A stretch of 15,767 bases of DNA from JBAYNW01 sp041678605. GTDB taxonomy: Bacteria; Cyanobacteriota; Vampirovibrionia; Gastranaerophilales; Gastranaerophilaceae. The stretch lies in contig JBAYNW010000035.1 in the NCBI GenBank assembly GCA_041678605.1, positions 1-15,767 on the forward strand, written 5' to 3'. Of the stretch, positions 12,855 through 15,767 are shown one piece after another. Position numbers and translations under genes: made by a program. The notes below the pieces were generated by a model that was given only the letters and a program-made list of their open reading frames with translations, was not told where the DNA came from and did not search any database. Positions within the stretch are counted from its first letter, which is position 1, and the number at the start of each line of letters is the position of its first letter.

Positions 12855-15065
12855 TTACCTTTTAGCCGGCTTTTTCTTTTGAGGTTTATTAAGCTTTTTG
12901 GTATGAGAAGCAGCAGACTGGGCGTAAGATGTTTGGACACGTTTTACGCTATAAACCTCCGGCAATGCCTGCAGGCTGTTAATCACTTTTTTAAAAGTGT
13001 CAATATTGTCCAATTCAATCCCTAATTCGATAATCCCGAGTTTACTGCTCTTTGATTTAACATTTGCAAAATTGATGTTTGTATTATTATCGGACACAGC
13101 GGCTATAATGTCCTTTAAAAGCCCCATTTTGTCCATAGTTTCGACCCTAATGGTCGTATTATAAGTGCGGCTGGTATTTTCGCCCGCCCAATGAATTTCC
13201 ATAAACCGCTCAGGCGGAATTCCGTCCAGACATTTACAATCCAGACGATGCACAGACACTCCTTTAGAGCGGGTTACAACGCCCACAATAGGCTCGCCCG
13301 GTATGGGAGAACAGCACTTCGCCAGAGAGTACAAAAGCCCCTCCAGCCCGATTATATCCTTCTCTGATTTCTTCTTGCTGCGTTCCTGCCCGAAAGATTC
13401 GTCAACTTGCTTTACTTGAGGTTTTTTAAGTTTATTGATAATTTTGTTCAACGTTGTTTCGCCGTAGCCCAGAGCTGCAAAAAGGTCCTCTGCGGACTGG
13501 TAATTCATTTGCTTCGCAATTTTTTCAAACTCGCCTGTTTTTATATTTTCGTCAAAGACCGCTTTTGTCAACTCACGTTCCAGATTTTCTTTGCCGGAAT
13601 TGATGTGGTCTTCGCGGTTATTCTTCTTAAACCACTGTTTAATTTTTGAAGAAGCCTGTTTTGTCACAACAAAATTAAGCCAGTCAAGCCTCGGAGCGGG
13701 TTGTTTTGAGGTCAAAATTTCTACTATATCTCCGTTTTTGAGTTTCGTATCAAGCTGGGCAATCCGGCCGTTTACCAGAGCTCCAATGGTTTTGTGTCCG
13801 ACATCTGAGTGAATACGGTAAGCAAAATCAACCGGCGTTGCACTTATGGGTAAATCAAAAACGTCGCCGTTGGGTGTGAACACAAAAACCTGATCCGAAA
13901 ATATATCCAGCTTAACGCTGTCCACATATTCTTCGGCTGTTGTCAGGTCGTCGTCATACTCAACGAGTTTTCTCATCCATGAAAATTGAACATCAGAGTT
14001 GTTATCAGCTTTTTGAGGGCCTTTTTCTTTGTACCGCCAGTGTGCCGCAACCCCGTATTCTGCGACTTCATGCATTTCCCAGGTTCTAATCTGGACTTCT
14101 AAGGGTTTTGAGCGGGGTCCTATTACGGATGTGTGCAATGATTGGTACAAATTCCCTTTCGGCATTGCTATATAATCCTTAAACCGCCCCGGAATAGGCT
14201 TAAATTGAGAATGAATTAACCCCAGAACTTCATAACATTCTTTTTCGGTATCTACGATTACCCTTACAGCCGTGATGTCGTATAAATCGTGAAACGCAAC
14301 GTTTAATCGGTTCATTTTGCTGTAAATACTGTAATAATGTTTTGCCCTTCCCGTAATTTGTGCGTTTATGCCGCTTTTTTTAACATCCTGTGAAATTTTT
14401 TCAATCAAAAGGTTTACGGTTAACTCCCTTTCGGCCTTTTTTTGAGAAACCAGCTGTGCAATCTCGTAATATTTGTCCGGATGCAAGTATCTTAGGGATA
14501 AATCTTCAAGCTCTGCCTTAATTTTTCCCATCCCCAAACGGTTTGCAAGCGGAGCAAAAATATCCAAAGTTTCCTGTGCGATTTTTTGCTGCTTGTTTGC
14601 GGCCATAAAGTTCAGGGTTCGCATATTGTGCAGCCGGTCAGCCAGTTTCAGGAAAATTATCCTGATGTCGTTTGCCATAGCAACGAACATACGCCGAAAA
14701 TTTTCCGCCTGACGTTCCTCTGTAGATTTGAACTGCAATTTGCCGAGCTTTGTGACACCCTGAACAAGATTTAGGACATCTTTTGAAAAATTTGCCTCGA
14801 TTTCCTCGGGTTTTGTGTCGGTGTCCTCCAAAATATCGTGCAAAAAAGCCGCAATAATAGTGTTTGTATCAGCCTTTAACTCAACCAAAATTTTTGCAAC
14901 TTCGACAGGATGAATAATATAAGGTTCTTCGGAAATTCTGTACTGGCCTTCGTGCAATTTTTTCGCAAACAAATACGCCTGTTCAATTTTCTCAATGTCT
15001 TCTGACGGGCGATTTTGCACAATTAACTGTTCTTTAATTTCCGAAAAAATAGGTTTTTCTGCCAT
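12855..15065 (-). CDS. rel: Bifunctional (p)ppGpp synthetase/hydrolase Rel
   Basis: Makes and degrades the stringent-response alarmone (p)ppGpp, with ribosome association. From ATG 15065 it is 736 aa, full length. The hydrolase domain keeps His52, HDILED (76-81) and Asp143 in LADRLHNMRT. The synthetase domain has RFKDYIAMPKGNLYQSLHTS (294-313) and EVQIRTWEMHEVAEYG (323-338); the RxKD loop marks bifunctional Rel/SpoT rather than the EXDD of RelA-only enzymes. TGS domain about 390-452, conserved Cys pair AKCCSPIPG (582-590), ACT domain about 640-710, then a lysine-rich tail. A 25-residue extension from 15140 would run through the promoter and is rejected. There is no Shine-Dalgarno; TATAAT lies 9 nt upstream. 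Confidence 0.96.
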   Translation of the reverse strand: MAEKPIFSEIKEQLIVQNRPSEDIEKIEQAYLFAKKLHEGQYRISEEPYIIHPVEVAKILVELKADTNTIIAAFLHDILEDTDTKPEEIEANFSKDVLNLVQGVTKLGKLQFKSTEERQAENFRRMFVAMANDIRIIFLKLADRLHNMRTLNFMAANKQQKIAQETLDIFAPLANRLGMGKIKAELEDLSLRYLHPDKYYEIAQLVSQKKAERELTVNLLIEKISQDVKKSGINAQITGRAKHYYSIYSKMNRLNVAFHDLYDITAVRVIVDTEKECYEVLGLIHSQFKPIPGRFKDYIAMPKGNLYQSLHTSVIGPRSKPLEVQIRTWEMHEVAEYGVAAHWRYKEKGPQKADNNSDVQFSWMRKLVEYDDDLTTAEEYVDSVKLDIFSDQVFVFTPNGDVFDLPISATPVDFAYRIHSDVGHKTIGALVNGRIAQLDTKLKNGDIVEILTSKQPAPRLDWLNFVVTKQASSKIKQWFKKNNREDHINSGKENLERELTKAVFDENIKTGEFEKIAKQMNYQSAEDLFAALGYGETTLNKIINKLKKPQVKQVDESFGQERSKKKSEKDIIGLEGLLYSLAKCCSPIPGEPIVGVVTRSKGVSVHRLDCKCLDGIPPERFMEIHWAGENTSRTYNTTIRVETMDKMGLLKDIIAAVSDNNTNINFANVKSKSSKLGIIELGIELDNIDTFKKVINSLQALPEVYSVKRVQTSYAQSAASHTKKLNKPQKKKPAKR

Positions 15066-15074
15066 GATATAATT

Positions 15075-15080
15075 ATTATA
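15075..15080 (-). promoter_or_regulatory. -10 box of rel, probably leaderless
   Basis: A perfect TATAAT on the minus strand is followed by 9 nt and then the rel ATG, leaving a leader of 0-3 nt. The -35 region (TAGCCA, 17 bp upstream) is poor. The short tract also contains TATAAT and TATTAT on the plus strand, which may serve the divergent gene. Confidence 0.5.
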
Positions 15081-15124
15081 CTCGCAAATCCTTATTTTGG
15101 CTAGTGGGGGGTAAAGAGGAAACG

Positions 15125-15436
15125 ATGAACAGAAAAACATTTAAAAATACTGAAGACGGATTAATTGTCAGACTTAAAATCATCCCGAATTCGAGTAAAA
15201 ACGAAATTATTTGGGATAATGATGTTTTGAAGATAAAAATTACGGCCCAGCCGATTGAAAACAAGGCAAACAAGGCTTTGATAGAATTTTTGTCAAAAAC
15301 TCTCAAAATTGCCAAAAGCAGAATAAAAATTCTCAAAGGCGAACTTGGCAGGGAAAAAACACTGCTGATAGAGGGATTTGACAGTGAAAGGCTCTTTTAC
15401 GAAGTGATTAAGGGAGTTGATAAGTCGATAAGTTGA
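15125..15436 (+). CDS. DUF167 / YggU-family small protein
   Basis: Small conserved bacterial protein of unknown function, 103 aa. The family core is clear: VRLKIIPNSSKNEIIWDNDV, then KIKITAQPIENKANKALIEF and SRIKILKGELGREKTLLIEG. ATG 15125 is chosen because AGAGGA lies at 15115-15120; the ORF extends upstream to 15104 without support. It is divergent from rel, with 59 bp between the start codons. The stop TGA (15434-15436) is part of the first octamer of a tandem repeat array, so the C-terminus may have been set by the repeat. Confidence 0.93.
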   Translation: MNRKTFKNTEDGLIVRLKIIPNSSKNEIIWDNDVLKIKITAQPIENKANKALIEFLSKTLKIAKSRIKILKGELGREKTLLIEGFDSERLFYEVIKGVDKSIS

Positions 15437-15510
15437 AGGGTCGAAAGGTCGAACGGTTGAATGGTCGAAGGGTTCTATTCCCAATTACCAATTACCAATT
15501 CCCTTTTCAC
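15433..15510. repeat. Composite tandem array: octamers then heptamers (copy 3)
   Basis: Five octamers (TTGAAGGG, TCGAAAGG, TCGAACGG, TTGAATGG, TCGAAGGG at 15433-15472), a short linker TTCTATTC, then two CCAATTA heptamers (15481-15494) and a decayed third, then CCCTTTTC. Order, units and the pyrimidine-rich end match the array at 4704-4764. Confidence 0.9.
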
Positions 15511-15519
15511 TTTATTGTC

Positions 15520-15576
15520 ATCCCGCACCGGTTAGGGCATGGCGGTTGGCTTGTGTTATTCATTCTGATGCGGGAT
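15520..15576. repeat. Inverted repeat of dispersed-repeat type
   Basis: ATCCCGCA (15520-15527) and TGCGGGAT (15569-15576) form an 8-bp stem with a 41-nt loop. It is richer in GC than its surroundings. The pattern is like dispersed intergenic hairpin repeats of many genomes; no protein is encoded. Confidence 0.6.
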
Positions 15577-15595
15577 CTGGATTTAAGTCACTAAG

Positions 15596-15620
15596 TTGAA
15601 TGGTTGAATGGTTGAGAAGG
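15596..15620. repeat. Short octamer array (copy 4)
   Basis: Two exact TTGAATGG units (15596-15611) and a diverged third (TTGAGAAGG). There are no heptamers. It lies 20 bp after the inverted repeat and about 100 bp before the next gene. Confidence 0.75.
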
Positions 15621-15717
15621 TAAAAGTAGGTTGGGCTTTGGCTGACGAGACCTTAAGAAATTTTAATGAAACTTGAAAGAAATGTAGTAATATATTTTAA
15701 GTAAAGGAGACATTAAA

Positions 15718-15767
15718 ATGAAAACGATTTTTACAAAAGAACAAATTAGGCAAATTCTAAAGGAGAA
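15718..15767 (+). CDS. Start of an unidentified gene (cut by the window end)
   Basis: ATG 15718 follows a strong AAAGGAG Shine-Dalgarno (15703-15709) at good spacing. The visible 16 residues read MKTIFTKEQIRQILKE, a helical, charged start that could begin a helix-turn-helix or other soluble protein. Too little is present to name it. Confidence 0.65.
   Translation, partial: MKTIFTKEQIRQILKE

Noticed and set aside
15066..15140. 25-residue N-terminal extension of Rel
   Set aside because: It crosses the -10 box and the divergent gene's ribosome-binding site and is unlike Rel N-termini.

Overview
The window is AT-rich, mostly housekeeping chromosome from a Gram-negative-type bacterium: it encodes an outer-membrane efflux channel with its periplasmic adaptor, and DapF of the meso-diaminopimelate pathway. 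Several hints fit the Cyanobacteria/Melainabacteria (Vampirovibrionia, e.g. Gastranaerophilales) side of the tree: tandem CCAATTA heptamers of the kind cyanobacteria carry, a DapF active-site loop lacking the usual Glu, the Leu tRNA without an encoded CCA, and low GC. This placement is an inference from memory and is moderate to weak. No phage, CRISPR array or intact insertion sequence is present.

Layout. 1-2107: the end of an unknown upstream gene, then dapF (lysine/peptidoglycan precursor) behind a promoter so close to its ATG that the mRNA is probably leaderless, then the classical rpsF-ssb-rpsR operon. 2108-3270: a hairpin-rich intergenic mosaic, a 62-residue hypothetical gene, and an opposing coiled-coil hypothetical gene. 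3381-4880: serS with its own promoter, a tandem-repeat array, and tRNA-Leu(CAG). 4907-5413: a minus-strand hypothetical gene converging on the tRNA.

5551-12266: one operon running tetR (CecR-like) - outer-membrane factor - hlyD (YbhG-like) - double ABC ATPase (YbhF-like) - two ABC-2 permeases (YbhS- and YbhR-like), with genes abutting or overlapping. It encodes a complete envelope-spanning exporter: two permeases in the inner membrane, one ATPase polypeptide with two nucleotide-binding domains, a periplasmic adaptor with an RLS-type docking motif, and a TolC-family channel. The repressor gene comes first, and its promoter has a palindrome in the -35/-10 spacer, suggesting autoregulation.

12267-12854: a 588-bp gene-free stretch with at least six stem-loops, IS-end-like inverted repeats, evenly spaced palindromes and two minus-strand terminators. 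12855-15065 (minus): a bifunctional (p)ppGpp synthetase/hydrolase Rel. 15125-15436: a divergent DUF167 (YggU-family) gene. 15433-15717: repeat arrays and a stem-loop, followed by the first 50 bases of another gene.

No clear new enzymatic system was found. The most distinctive features are a dispersed composite repeat (octamers TYGAANGG followed by heptamers CCAATTA) that contributes stop and start codons to genes, a set of apparently leaderless promoters, and the structured 12.3-12.8 kb intergenic region.
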